Below, in pieces: positions 1 through 7,169 of a stretch of DNA of 64,000 nt. Position numbers and translations under genes: made by a program. The number at the start of each line of letters is the position of its first letter. Positions within the stretch are counted from its first letter, which is position 1. Below the pieces are notes generated by a model. The model was given only the letters and a program-made list of their open reading frames with translations, had not been told where the DNA came from and made no database searches. The DNA comes from Solobacterium sp. (GTDB taxonomy: Bacteria; Bacillota_I; Bacilli_A; Erysipelotrichales; Erysipelotrichaceae). Location: positions 1 to 64,000 of the forward strand of contig JAFYGX010000145.1 of assembly GCA_017543025.1 (NCBI GenBank), in the 5' to 3' direction.

Positions 1-50
1 AGCTGGCTTACAAGGGCCAGATCCCGGGCGTCAAGAAGGCAAGCTGGTAA
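1..50 (+). CDS. rpsN: Ribosomal protein S14 (uS14), 3' end only
   Basis: The first in-frame codons visible (from base 3) encode the C-terminal tail AYKGQIPGVKKASW, typical of the short zinc-type S14 of Firmicutes, and end in TAA. S14 is a 30S head protein. The body of the gene, including any zinc-binding cysteines, lies outside the window. It sits directly before rpsH, which is its usual place in the spc operon. Confidence 0.85.
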   Translation, partial: LAYKGQIPGVKKASW

Positions 51-70
51 GGATTGGAGGAGATTGAACT

Positions 71-472
71 ATGAATATGACAGATCCTATCGCCGATATG
101 CTTACCAGAATCCGCAACGGTATGCAGGCAAAAATGGAAACCGTTGACGTTGTCCCGGTATCCAAGGTCAAGTGCGAAATTGCCCGTATCCTGAAAGAAG
201 AGGGTTATATCGCCAAATATGAAGTAACAGGGGAAGGCATCGACAAGAAGATGATCGTTACCCTGAAGTACGGCGCTGACAAGCGTCCGGTCATCACAGG
301 CATCAAGCGTATTTCCAAGCCGGGCCTCCGTGTCTACACGAAGGGCGACAATGTGCCGAAGGTTCTCAACGGCCTCGGAATTGCAATCATTTCCACATCG
401 AACGGAATGATGACAGACAAGGAAGCACGCAAGCAGCACGCAGGCGGCGAAGTCGTCGCTTACGTGTGGTAA
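71..472 (+). CDS. rpsH: Ribosomal protein S8 (uS8)
   Basis: S8 is a primary 16S rRNA-binding protein of the 30S platform. In enteric bacteria it also represses its own operon, which is not shown here. The 133-residue product begins [16 protein letters not shown] and ends [13 protein letters not shown], both hallmarks of the family, and has normal length. A GGAGGAGA ribosome binding site precedes the ATG. It lies 20 bp after rpsN and 22 bp before rplF, in the standard spc order. Confidence 0.97.
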   Translation: MNMTDPIADMLTRIRNGMQAKMETVDVVPVSKVKCEIARILKEEGYIAKYEVTGEGIDKKMIVTLKYGADKRPVITGIKRISKPGLRVYTKGDNVPKVLNGLGIAIISTSNGMMTDKEARKQHAGGEVVAYVW

Positions 473-494
473 TACGTAAAGAAAGGAAAGAAAA

Positions 495-1043
495 ATGTCA
501 CGTATCGGTAATAAGCTGATTACCATTCCCGCAGGCGTTGAAGTAACAGTCGCTGAAGGGAATGAGGTGACGGTGAAAGGTCCTAAGGGAACGCTCGTAA
601 GAAAGTTCTCTCCGATTCTCGGAATTGAAGTTAAGGACGGAACCGTTACAGTCACCCGTCCTAACGAGGACAAGCACACCAAGCAGCTCCATGGCACTAC
701 CCGTGCGCTCATCGCAACGATGATCGAAGGCTGCGAAAAGAACTACACAAAGATTCTGCAGATCGTCGGTATCGGTTACCGTGCTGCGATCAGCGGAAAC
801 AAGCTCACGATGAACCTCGGCTATTCACATCCGATTGAGATGGAAATCCCGTCTGATGTCGAAGTGAAATGCCCGGATGCGACAACGATTACGGTTACCG
901 GAATCGACAAGCAGCGCGTCGGTGAGTTTGCGGCTAATGTAAGAGCGAAGCGTAAGCCGGAACCTTACGGAGGAAAGGGTGTCCGTTATAAGGATGAACA
1001 TGTCCGCCGCAAGGAAGGTAAGACAGCTGCGTCTAAGAAGTAA
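495..1043 (+). CDS. rplF: Ribosomal protein L6 (uL6)
   Basis: L6 is a 50S protein that binds 23S rRNA near the sarcin-ricin loop and GTPase region. The 182-residue protein begins MSRIGNKLITIPAGVEV and carries the conserved C-terminal block KRKPEPYGGKGVRY, with two L6 beta-barrel-like repeats expected at about residues 10-80 and 90-165. Length is normal. It has an AAAGGAAAG ribosome binding site and is co-transcribed with rpsH and rplR. Confidence 0.97.
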   Translation: MSRIGNKLITIPAGVEVTVAEGNEVTVKGPKGTLVRKFSPILGIEVKDGTVTVTRPNEDKHTKQLHGTTRALIATMIEGCEKNYTKILQIVGIGYRAAISGNKLTMNLGYSHPIEMEIPSDVEVKCPDATTITVTGIDKQRVGEFAANVRAKRKPEPYGGKGVRYKDEHVRRKEGKTAASKK

Positions 1044-1061
1044 TGGGACGGAGAGAGTATT

Positions 1062-1418
1062 ATGCTGAAAAAAACAAGCAAAAATGAAGAGCGTCTGCAC
1101 AGACATAAGCGTGTGCGCCGGGTTGTCAGCGGAACTCCCGACTGCCCGAGACTGAATGTATTCCGTTCCAACAAGCAGATCTATGCACAGATCATCGATG
1201 ACACCACAGGAAAGACTCTGGCGGCATCCAGCTCTGTTGCACTGAAGCTTGAAAACGGCGGAAACATTGAAGCTGCGAAAAAGGTTGGCGCAGATATCGC
1301 TGAAAAGTGCAAAGCTATGAATATCGAAACCGTTCGGTTCGACCGCGGCGGTTATGTCTATCACGGAAGAGTCCAGGCACTGGCCGATGCGGCCCGTGAA
1401 GCCGGACTGAAGTTCTGA
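1062..1418 (+). CDS. rplR: Ribosomal protein L18 (uL18)
   Basis: L18 binds 5S rRNA in the central protuberance of the 50S subunit. The 118-residue product shows the basic N-terminus (RHKRVRRVV), the core motif [16 protein letters not shown] and the C-terminal block [19 protein letters not shown]. Length is typical of bacteria. It lies 18 bp after rplF and 16 bp before rpsE, in the conserved order, behind a GGAGAG-type ribosome binding site. Confidence 0.97.
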   Translation: MLKKTSKNEERLHRHKRVRRVVSGTPDCPRLNVFRSNKQIYAQIIDDTTGKTLAASSSVALKLENGGNIEAAKKVGADIAEKCKAMNIETVRFDRGGYVYHGRVQALADAAREAGLKF

Positions 1419-1434
1419 GGGGAAGGAGAATACA

Positions 1435-1959
1435 ATGGCTAACGAAGGAAAGAAACCGTTCAGAAGAGCTCGTGAACCGAAAGAGTTCGATGATGTAGTA
1501 GTCTCCATTAACCGCGTTTCCAAAACCGTGAAAGGCGGACGCCGGATGCGTTTTGCGGCGCTGGTTGTAATCGGAGATCATAAGGGCCGTATCGGATTCG
1601 GTATGGGCAAAGCAGCAGAAGTTCCTGATGCGATCAAGAAGGCAAACGAAGCAGCAAACAAAAACGTATTCCGTGTACAGCTGGTTGAAAACAACCGTAC
1701 TGTACCGTCTGACGCAATCGGAAAGCACGGAGCGACTTCTGTTGTTCTGAGACCGGCTGCGCCGGGAACCGGAGTAATTGCCGGCGGTGCGGTTCGTTCG
1801 ATTCTTGAGCTTGCCGGTGTCAGCGATGTACTGTCCAAGGTAATCGGAAGCCGTACAAGCGTCAATGTTGTCTATGCAACACTGGATGCGCTGGCAAAGA
1901 TGCGGACTGTTGACGATGTCGCGAAGCTTCGCGAGAAGAAAGTCAACGAGATTCGCTAA
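1435..1959 (+). CDS. rpsE: Ribosomal protein S5 (uS5)
   Basis: S5 sits on the solvent side of the 30S subunit and contributes to decoding accuracy. The 174-residue protein has the double-stranded RNA-binding S5 N-domain with the signature GRIGFGMGKAAEVPDAI (about residues 54-70), followed by the S5 C-domain (GVIAGGAVRSILELAG). A GGGAAGGAG ribosome binding site precedes it. The next gene is rplO after only 12 bp. The rpmD (L30) gene usually found between them is absent. Confidence 0.97.
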   Translation: MANEGKKPFRRAREPKEFDDVVVSINRVSKTVKGGRRMRFAALVVIGDHKGRIGFGMGKAAEVPDAIKKANEAANKNVFRVQLVENNRTVPSDAIGKHGATSVVLRPAAPGTGVIAGGAVRSILELAGVSDVLSKVIGSRTSVNVVYATLDALAKMRTVDDVAKLREKKVNEIR

Positions 1960-1971
1960 GGAGGTACCCGC

Positions 1972-2412
1972 ATGAAACTGAATGAACTGAAAGCTACGGA
2001 AGGGGCGCGTTTCGTATCCAAGCGGATCGGACGCGGCCAGGGTTCCGGCAACGGAAAAACGTCCGGTAAAGGACAGAAAGGCCAGAATTCGAGAAGCGGC
2101 GGCGGCGTTGCGATCGGATTTGAAGGCGGACAGACCCCTGCATTCAAGCGTTTCCCGAAGCGTGGATTCACAAACATCAACCGCAAGGAATATGCTGTTG
2201 TGAATGTTGAGGATCTCAATAAGTTTGATGATGGCGTCACAGTTGACTACGAAGCACTGAAGGCTGCCGGTCTGGTGAAGAAACAGCTCGACGGTGTGAA
2301 AGTGCTTGGCAGAGGCGCGTTGGAGAAGAAGCTGACTGTGAAGGCAGCGAAATTCTCTGAATCGGCTAAGAAAGCTATCGAAGCAGCAGGCGGAACAGCC
2401 GAGGTACTGTAA
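1972..2412 (+). CDS. rplO: Ribosomal protein L15 (uL15)
   Basis: L15 is a late-assembly 50S protein with a long, disordered Gly/Arg-rich N-terminus that threads into 23S rRNA. The 146-residue product has that segment ([20 protein letters not shown], about residues 19-38) and the globular C-domain. Ribosome binding site AAGGAGG. It follows rpsE directly instead of rpmD and is 2 bp upstream of the secY start, so the two are probably translationally coupled. Confidence 0.97.
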   Translation: MKLNELKATEGARFVSKRIGRGQGSGNGKTSGKGQKGQNSRSGGGVAIGFEGGQTPAFKRFPKRGFTNINRKEYAVVNVEDLNKFDDGVTVDYEALKAAGLVKKQLDGVKVLGRGALEKKLTVKAAKFSESAKKAIEAAGGTAEVL

Positions 2413-2414
2413 TC

Positions 2415-3701
2415 ATGATGCAGACGTTCGTCAGCCTGTTCAAAAATAAGGAGATCCGGAAAAAGATTCTCTTTACGATGTGCATGCTGCTGATCTATCG
2501 CATCGGTTCTGCAGTCCCTGTTCCGGGAGTGGATTCAGCGAAACTCACGGCACAGATTGCGGATAACTCGATTCTCGGAATGATGAATCTGCTCGGAGGC
2601 GGCGCCTTCGAGCGAATGAGTGTGTTTGCACTCGGTGTTACTCCGTACATTACTTCCAGCATTATCATCCAGCTCCTCAGCATGGATGTAATTCCGGCCC
2701 TGTCCGAGATGGCAAAATCCGGACAGACCGGAAGAACCCAGATGGACCGCATTACGCGGTATCTGGCTGTAGTACTTGCCTTTGTGCAGTCGATTTCAAT
2801 GGTATATGCATTTGATCGACAGTATCAGATTCTGGCAAGCTCTTCCGTATCCACTTACCTGTTCACCGCAACGATCCTGACTGCGGGTACGCAGTTTCTG
2901 ATCTGGATCGGTGACCGTATCAGCATGTTCGGAATCGGCAACGGTATCTCGATTATTATCTTCGCAGGTATCGTATCCAATATGCCTGCTCAGTTCGTAC
3001 AGGTATGGAACATCTTTGTAGGCGGTGCTGAAGCGGGCGCAATGTTCAGCGGTGTGCTGCAGTTTGTGCTGTACAGCATCCTGTACCTTGCGATCATCAT
3101 CGGTGTCATTGTGATGGAGACGGCGGTACGTAAAATACCCATCCAGTACACCTCAAGCTCCAATGTAAGAGGCAGCGGCGATATCACCTATCTGCCGTTC
3201 AAGATCAATTCTGCTTCTGTTATTCCGGTCATCTTCGCATCGTCGATCATGACTGCTCCGCAGATCATCCTGAGTTTCGTAAATCAGGATCTGTACCAGA
3301 AGGTAAGCAGTATTCTGAGTGTTCAGAAACCGGTCGGACTCATTATCTATGCAGTACTGACATTCCTGTTCACCTTCTTCTATACCGATCTGCAGGTAGA
3401 TCCGGATAAGATTGCGGAAAATCTTGGTAAATCCGGTGCCTACATTCCGGGCATCCGTCCGGGTTCGGAGACGAAAACGTATCTCCGGAAGGTGCTTAAC
3501 CGGATCACTGTTCTCGGCGCTACAGCCCTGACTCTGATCGCTGTTATTCCGTATCTTCTGCCGATGCTCATCACCTCCATGCCGAGCAGTGTGAGCCTTG
3601 GCGGAACCGGTATCATCATCGTCGTCGGTGTGGCAATGGAAACAATGTCGCAGCTGAAAGGTCAGTTAACTCAGAAACAGTATCACGGATTCCTCAAATA
3701 A
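2415..3701 (+). CDS. secY: Protein translocase subunit SecY
   Basis: SecY is the channel-forming subunit of the SecYEG translocon in the cytoplasmic membrane and exports unfolded proteins. The 428-residue product has the family pattern of ten hydrophobic segments, the N-terminal block KILFTMCMLLIYRIGSAVP, the plug-region segment NLLGGGAFERMSVFALGV, and the cytoplasmic loop PGIRPGSETKTYL. Two consecutive Met codons are possible starts. Its position between rplO and adk is the standard Firmicutes arrangement. Confidence 0.97.
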   Translation: MMQTFVSLFKNKEIRKKILFTMCMLLIYRIGSAVPVPGVDSAKLTAQIADNSILGMMNLLGGGAFERMSVFALGVTPYITSSIIIQLLSMDVIPALSEMAKSGQTGRTQMDRITRYLAVVLAFVQSISMVYAFDRQYQILASSSVSTYLFTATILTAGTQFLIWIGDRISMFGIGNGISIIIFAGIVSNMPAQFVQVWNIFVGGAEAGAMFSGVLQFVLYSILYLAIIIGVIVMETAVRKIPIQYTSSSNVRGSGDITYLPFKINSASVIPVIFASSIMTAPQIILSFVNQDLYQKVSSILSVQKPVGLIIYAVLTFLFTFFYTDLQVDPDKIAENLGKSGAYIPGIRPGSETKTYLRKVLNRITVLGATALTLIAVIPYLLPMLITSMPSSVSLGGTGIIIVVGVAMETMSQLKGQLTQKQYHGFLK

Positions 3702-3724
3702 CTTTTTCACAAAAGGAAGGAAAC

Positions 3725-4375
3725 ATGAATATTCTGATTATGGGGCCTGCCGGTGCAGGCAAGGGCACAATGTCCGGTCTGATCATCAAAGAATTTGATA
3801 TCCCGCATATTTCCACTGGGGATATGCTCAGGGAGAATGTTCGCAGCAATACCGCTCTCGGGCAGAAGGCAAAGGAATTCATGAATACCGGAAAGCTTGT
3901 GCCGGATGAGCTCATCAATGCCATGGTTGAGAAGCGTCTTCAGGAAGAGGATTGCCAGAAAGGATATCTGCTTGACGGATTTCCCCGCACCCTTGTGCAG
4001 GCTAAAGCCTTTGAAGAGATGGCGGAACGGATCGGGAAACCGGTTGAAGCCGTGATCGCGCTTGAAGTCGATTTCGATACACTGGTTGACCGCATTACAG
4101 GCAGACGCATCTGCCCGAACTGCGGTGCGATCTACCATGTGCGCAATAACCCCAGCAAAACGGAAGGCATCTGCGATGTATGCGGCAATGAGCTGCAGCA
4201 GCGCAAAGATGACACCGTTGAACAGCTGAAAATCCGTATGGAAGAATATGAATCCAAAACCGCTCCGATTATCGGCTACTTTGCGCCGAAAGGAATCGTG
4301 AGCAGGATTGATGCTTCGAAAAATGCGGAAGAAACGTTCGCACAGGTAAAAGAGGCATTAGGAAAGGTTGCATAA
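3725..4375 (+). CDS. adk: Adenylate kinase, zinc-lid type
   Basis: Adenylate kinase interconverts ATP + AMP and 2 ADP. The 216-residue product has the P-loop GPAGAGKGT (residues 7-15), the AMP-site block STGDMLREN, the motif DGFPRTLVQA, and a LID domain with two cysteine pairs (CPNC and CDVC) that normally bind structural zinc, as in Gram-positive enzymes. AAAGGAAGG ribosome binding site. It follows secY by 23 bp. The map gene that often follows it is missing, and a strong hairpin lies between it and infA. Confidence 0.97.
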   Translation: MNILIMGPAGAGKGTMSGLIIKEFDIPHISTGDMLRENVRSNTALGQKAKEFMNTGKLVPDELINAMVEKRLQEEDCQKGYLLDGFPRTLVQAKAFEEMAERIGKPVEAVIALEVDFDTLVDRITGRRICPNCGAIYHVRNNPSKTEGICDVCGNELQQRKDDTVEQLKIRMEEYESKTAPIIGYFAPKGIVSRIDASKNAEETFAQVKEALGKVA

Positions 4376-4382
4376 ACAGTCT

Positions 4383-4414
4383 GGTGCGGGTATGATGTAC
4401 ATCGTGCCCGCACC
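4383..4414 (+). other. Strong hairpin between adk and infA
   Basis: An 8-bp perfect stem (GGTGCGGG at 4383-4390, CCCGCACC at 4407-4414) encloses a second palindrome, GATGTACATC. A weaker outer pairing (ACAGT with ACTGT) may extend it. No T-run follows, so it is not a classical terminator. It occupies the place where map lies in many relatives, and may be an mRNA processing or stabilising element separating adk from infA. Confidence 0.55.
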
Positions 4415-4449
4415 TAGGCACTGTTATTTATCCGGGAAAGAGAGATCGA

Positions 4450-4668
4450 ATGGGAAAACAGGACGTCATTGAAATGGACGGAGTTGTTGAAGAAACACTT
4501 CCTAACGCTAACTTCAAGGTGAAACTTCAGAATGGTATGGAGATCCGTGCCCACGTTGCCGGTAAAATCCGTATGAATTACATTCGCATTTTACCGGGAG
4601 ACCGGGTCACCGTTGAAATTTCACCCTATGATTTGACACGTGGGCGTATTACCTACAGACACAAGTAA
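4450..4668 (+). CDS. infA: Translation initiation factor IF-1
   Basis: IF-1 is a single-OB-fold protein that occupies the 30S A site during initiation. The 72-residue product ([20 protein letters not shown] at the start, [14 protein letters not shown] at the end) matches the family throughout and has the standard length. It lies upstream of rpmJ and rpsM as in other Firmicutes, behind an AAAGAGAG-type ribosome binding site. Confidence 0.97.
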   Translation: MGKQDVIEMDGVVEETLPNANFKVKLQNGMEIRAHVAGKIRMNYIRILPGDRVTVEISPYDLTRGRITYRHK

Positions 4669-4686
4669 CATAAGGAGGTACTTATC

Positions 4687-4800
4687 ATGAAAGTAAGACC
4701 GTCAGTTAAACCAATTTGCGACAAGTGCAGAGTGATCAAGCGCAAGGGTGTAGTTATGGTCATCTGCGAAAACCCTAAGCACAAACAGAGACAGGGTTAA
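4687..4800 (+). CDS. rpmJ: Ribosomal protein L36 (bL36), zinc type
   Basis: This 37-residue basic protein of the 50S subunit begins [14 protein letters not shown] and ends NPKHKQRQG. The C-x2-C ... C-x4-H zinc-binding pattern is intact, so this is the zinc-dependent (C+) form of L36. AAGGAGG ribosome binding site, 18 bp after infA and 21 bp before rpsM. Confidence 0.96.
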   Translation: MKVRPSVKPICDKCRVIKRKGVVMVICENPKHKQRQG

Positions 4801-4821
4801 TCAGGAGGAGAGAAAACACAT

Positions 4822-5187
4822 ATGGCACGTTTTGCTGGTGTGGATATTCCGAATAATAAAAGAATCGTAATATCCCTTACCTATATTTACGGAATCGGCC
4901 CTTCGACCGCTTCCAGGATCCTGAAGGACTGCGGAATCAGCGAAGATATCCGTACAAAGGATCTGACAACTGAGCAGGAAACCGCAATCCGTCAGCAGAT
5001 TGACTCAATCAAGACGGAAGGTGATCTTCGCCGTGAGCGCGCGCTGAACGTCAAGCGTCTGATGGAGATCGGCTGCTACAGAGGTATGCGTCATCGTCGC
5101 GGACTTCCCGTCCGCGGACAGCGTACTCGTACGAATGCCCGTACACGTAAAGGACCGCGTCGTACTGTCGCGAATAAGAAGAAATAA
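4822..5187 (+). CDS. rpsM: Ribosomal protein S13 (uS13)
   Basis: S13 is a 30S head protein that contacts P-site tRNA and forms intersubunit bridges. The 121-residue product begins [20 protein letters not shown], has the helix-two-turn-helix core with [10 protein letters not shown], and ends in the tRNA-contacting basic tail containing [19 protein letters not shown]. Length and context (rpmJ-rpsM-rpsK) are normal. AGGAGGAG ribosome binding site. Confidence 0.97.
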   Translation: MARFAGVDIPNNKRIVISLTYIYGIGPSTASRILKDCGISEDIRTKDLTTEQETAIRQQIDSIKTEGDLRRERALNVKRLMEIGCYRGMRHRRGLPVRGQRTRTNARTRKGPRRTVANKKK

Positions 5188-5205
5188 GGGAGGTCGGAAT
5201 TAATT

Positions 5206-5610
5206 ATGGCAAAGAATACTAAAACTGCGAAAAACGCCGGCCGCAAGAAGAAGGTCAGACGTAATATAGTCAAGGGTGTTGCCCACATCCATTCGACATT
5301 TAACAACACAATCGTTTCCATCGCTGATGAAAACGGAAATGTAATCTCCTGGAGCTCCGCAGGTGCTCTTGGTTACAAGGGCAGCCGTAAGAGCACACCG
5401 TATGTTGCTCAGCTCTGTGCTGAAGCAGCTGGTAAAGCAGCAGTTCAGCAGGGTCTCAAGACGGTTGAAGTCAATGTAAAAGGTCCGGGTCCCGGACGTG
5501 AAGCTGCAGTTCGTGCACTGGCTGTTGCCGGTCTCGATATCACAGCGATTAATGATGTGACTCCGATTCCGCATAACGGATGCCGCCCGCCGAAGAGGCC
5601 GCGTGGTTAA
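5206..5610 (+). CDS. rpsK: Ribosomal protein S11 (uS11)
   Basis: S11 lies on the 30S platform near the E-site codon. The 134-residue product has a lysine-rich N-terminus, the block [16 protein letters not shown], the conserved [14 protein letters not shown] (about residues 92-105) and the C-terminal [12 protein letters not shown]. rpoA follows directly. The rpsD gene, which follows rpsK in some bacteria, is not here, as in many Firmicutes. Ribosome binding site GGGAGG. Confidence 0.97.
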   Translation: MAKNTKTAKNAGRKKKVRRNIVKGVAHIHSTFNNTIVSIADENGNVISWSSAGALGYKGSRKSTPYVAQLCAEAAGKAAVQQGLKTVEVNVKGPGPGREAAVRALAVAGLDITAINDVTPIPHNGCRPPKRPRG

Positions 5611-5632
5611 TAAACCAATAGGAGGATAATCG

Positions 5633-6586
5633 ATGCAGAAGTTTGAACGCGCTGAGTTTGAAGTCGCGGAATATGTAGAATCTGAGAACTATGGTAAGTT
5701 CGTTCTGTCTCCGCTTGAGAGAGGTTACGGAACTACCATCGGAAATGCACTGCGCCGAGTTCTGCTGTCCTCCCTGCCGGGAGCGGCGATCTTCGCTATC
5801 AAGGTTGATGGTGTCTATCACGAATTCACCACGATTCCGGGAGTTCGTGAAGACGTCTCCATGATCATTCTGCAGCTGAAGCAGCTGATCATGAAGATTG
5901 AGGACGACGAGGTTTATACCCTGCAGATCAATGCAAAAGGTCCCTGCACCGTTACAGCCGGCGATATCATCTGCCCGGCACAGGTAGAAGTACTGAACAG
6001 GGATCTTGAGATCGCTCACCTGGAAACAGGAGCTGAGCTGGTCATGGAGCTTAAAGCAAATAACGGCCGCGGTTATGTTGGCGCTGATGTAAACAAGCAC
6101 AGCAGATCATCGCACGGAATCGGTACGGTATTTACAGATTCCATCTATACACCGGTCACCCGCGTTGCTTATGCTTCTGAGCCGACACGTGTCGGACAGG
6201 ATACAAAATATGATGAACTGACAATGGAAATCTGGACAGACGGTTCGATTTCTCCGCAGAAAGCACTCGCTACTGCGGCGAAGATTCTGATTGATCATCT
6301 GGATATCGTTGCCGGCATCAATGAAGATGTTCTTTCCATGGAAAACGTTATCAATGAAGGCAGTATGGAAGTTTCCAGCAAGGGACAGCAGCTGATGATT
6401 GAAGATCTCGATCTCTCTGTCCGTTCCTACAACTGTCTGAAGCGTGCGGGGATCCAGACGGTGGAAGAACTCACCCAGAAAACCGAGGATGAGATGATGA
6501 AAGTCCGTAACCTCGGAAAGAAATCACTGAAAGAGGTAAAGGACAAGCTCATCGAACTCGATCTGAGCTTCCGGTCCTTCGACTGA
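5633..6586 (+). CDS. rpoA: RNA polymerase alpha subunit
   Basis: RpoA dimerises to nucleate RNA polymerase assembly, and its C-terminal domain contacts UP elements and activators. The 317-residue product has the N-terminal dimerisation domain (FVLSPLERGYGTTIGNALRR, about residues 24-43) and a C-terminal domain with the helix-hairpin-helix region (LSVRSYNCLKRAGIQTVEEL and RNLGKKSLKEVKDKL). Length is normal. It is 22 bp after rpsK and 16 bp before rplQ. Ribosome binding site AGGAGGA. Confidence 0.98.
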   Translation: MQKFERAEFEVAEYVESENYGKFVLSPLERGYGTTIGNALRRVLLSSLPGAAIFAIKVDGVYHEFTTIPGVREDVSMIILQLKQLIMKIEDDEVYTLQINAKGPCTVTAGDIICPAQVEVLNRDLEIAHLETGAELVMELKANNGRGYVGADVNKHSRSSHGIGTVFTDSIYTPVTRVAYASEPTRVGQDTKYDELTMEIWTDGSISPQKALATAAKILIDHLDIVAGINEDVLSMENVINEGSMEVSSKGQQLMIEDLDLSVRSYNCLKRAGIQTVEELTQKTEDEMMKVRNLGKKSLKEVKDKLIELDLSFRSFD

Positions 6587-6602
6587 TTAGGAGGAGATTA
6601 AC

Positions 6603-6965
6603 ATGTGGAATCGTAAATTCGGCAGAACAGCGGATCACCGCAAGGCAATGCTGAGAAACCTCGCCACTTCCGTCATCATGTACGGAAAGGTTGAAACAAC
6701 CTATGCAAAGGCGATGGATATGCGCTCTGTAGTAGATGAGCTGATCACTCTTGGCAAGAAGGGTGATCTGGCTGCCCGCAGACAGGCGGCTGCATTTGTC
6801 CGTGATGTTTATGCGGATGAAAAGACCCGTCAGACAGTACTGCAGAAGCTGTTCAATGAGATTGCCCCGAAGTATGCAGATCGCAACGGCGGATACACAC
6901 GTGTCACAAAGACCGGTGTTCGCCGCGGTGACGCTGCTCCGATGGCTACCATCGAACTGGTTTAA
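6603..6965 (+). CDS. rplQ: Ribosomal protein L17 (bL17)
   Basis: L17 surrounds the exit of the 50S peptide tunnel. The 120-residue product begins [20 protein letters not shown] and ends with a [20 protein letters not shown] block, both diagnostic. It is the last gene of the ribosomal cluster. A clear terminator follows 45 bp downstream. Ribosome binding site AGGAGGAG. Confidence 0.97.
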   Translation: MWNRKFGRTADHRKAMLRNLATSVIMYGKVETTYAKAMDMRSVVDELITLGKKGDLAARRQAAAFVRDVYADEKTRQTVLQKLFNEIAPKYADRNGGYTRVTKTGVRRGDAAPMATIELV

Positions 6966-7009
6966 TTCAGTAGACCGTCTGCTTCTTAAGCGGATGGAAG
7001 GTAACAGTG

Positions 7010-7037
7010 AAACTCTCCTGATTCGGGAGAGTTTTTT
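7010..7037 (+). terminator. Terminator of the ribosomal protein operon
   Basis: Stem AACTCTCC paired with GGGAGAGTT around a short loop, followed by a run of seven or more T. It marks the end of the spc/alpha transcription unit after rplQ. Confidence 0.9.
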
Positions 7038-7091
7038 TGTCTGTGATGCATTCTGTACGTATGCGTATGCATGCTTACAGCTTCAGGAAAG

Positions 7092-7120
7092 AAAAATCCT
7101 GACTGCTGCGGACAGTCAGG
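7092..7120 (-). terminator. Terminator of lon
   Basis: Perfect 8-bp stem CCTGACTG/CAGTCAGG (7098-7105 with 7113-7120). Read on the minus strand it is followed by TTTTT. It lies about 50 bp past the lon stop codon. Confidence 0.8.
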
Positions 7121-7169
7121 ACTGTGGTTTCAGATAATACAAACCGGTTCCGCAGTTACACGCTCTGTT

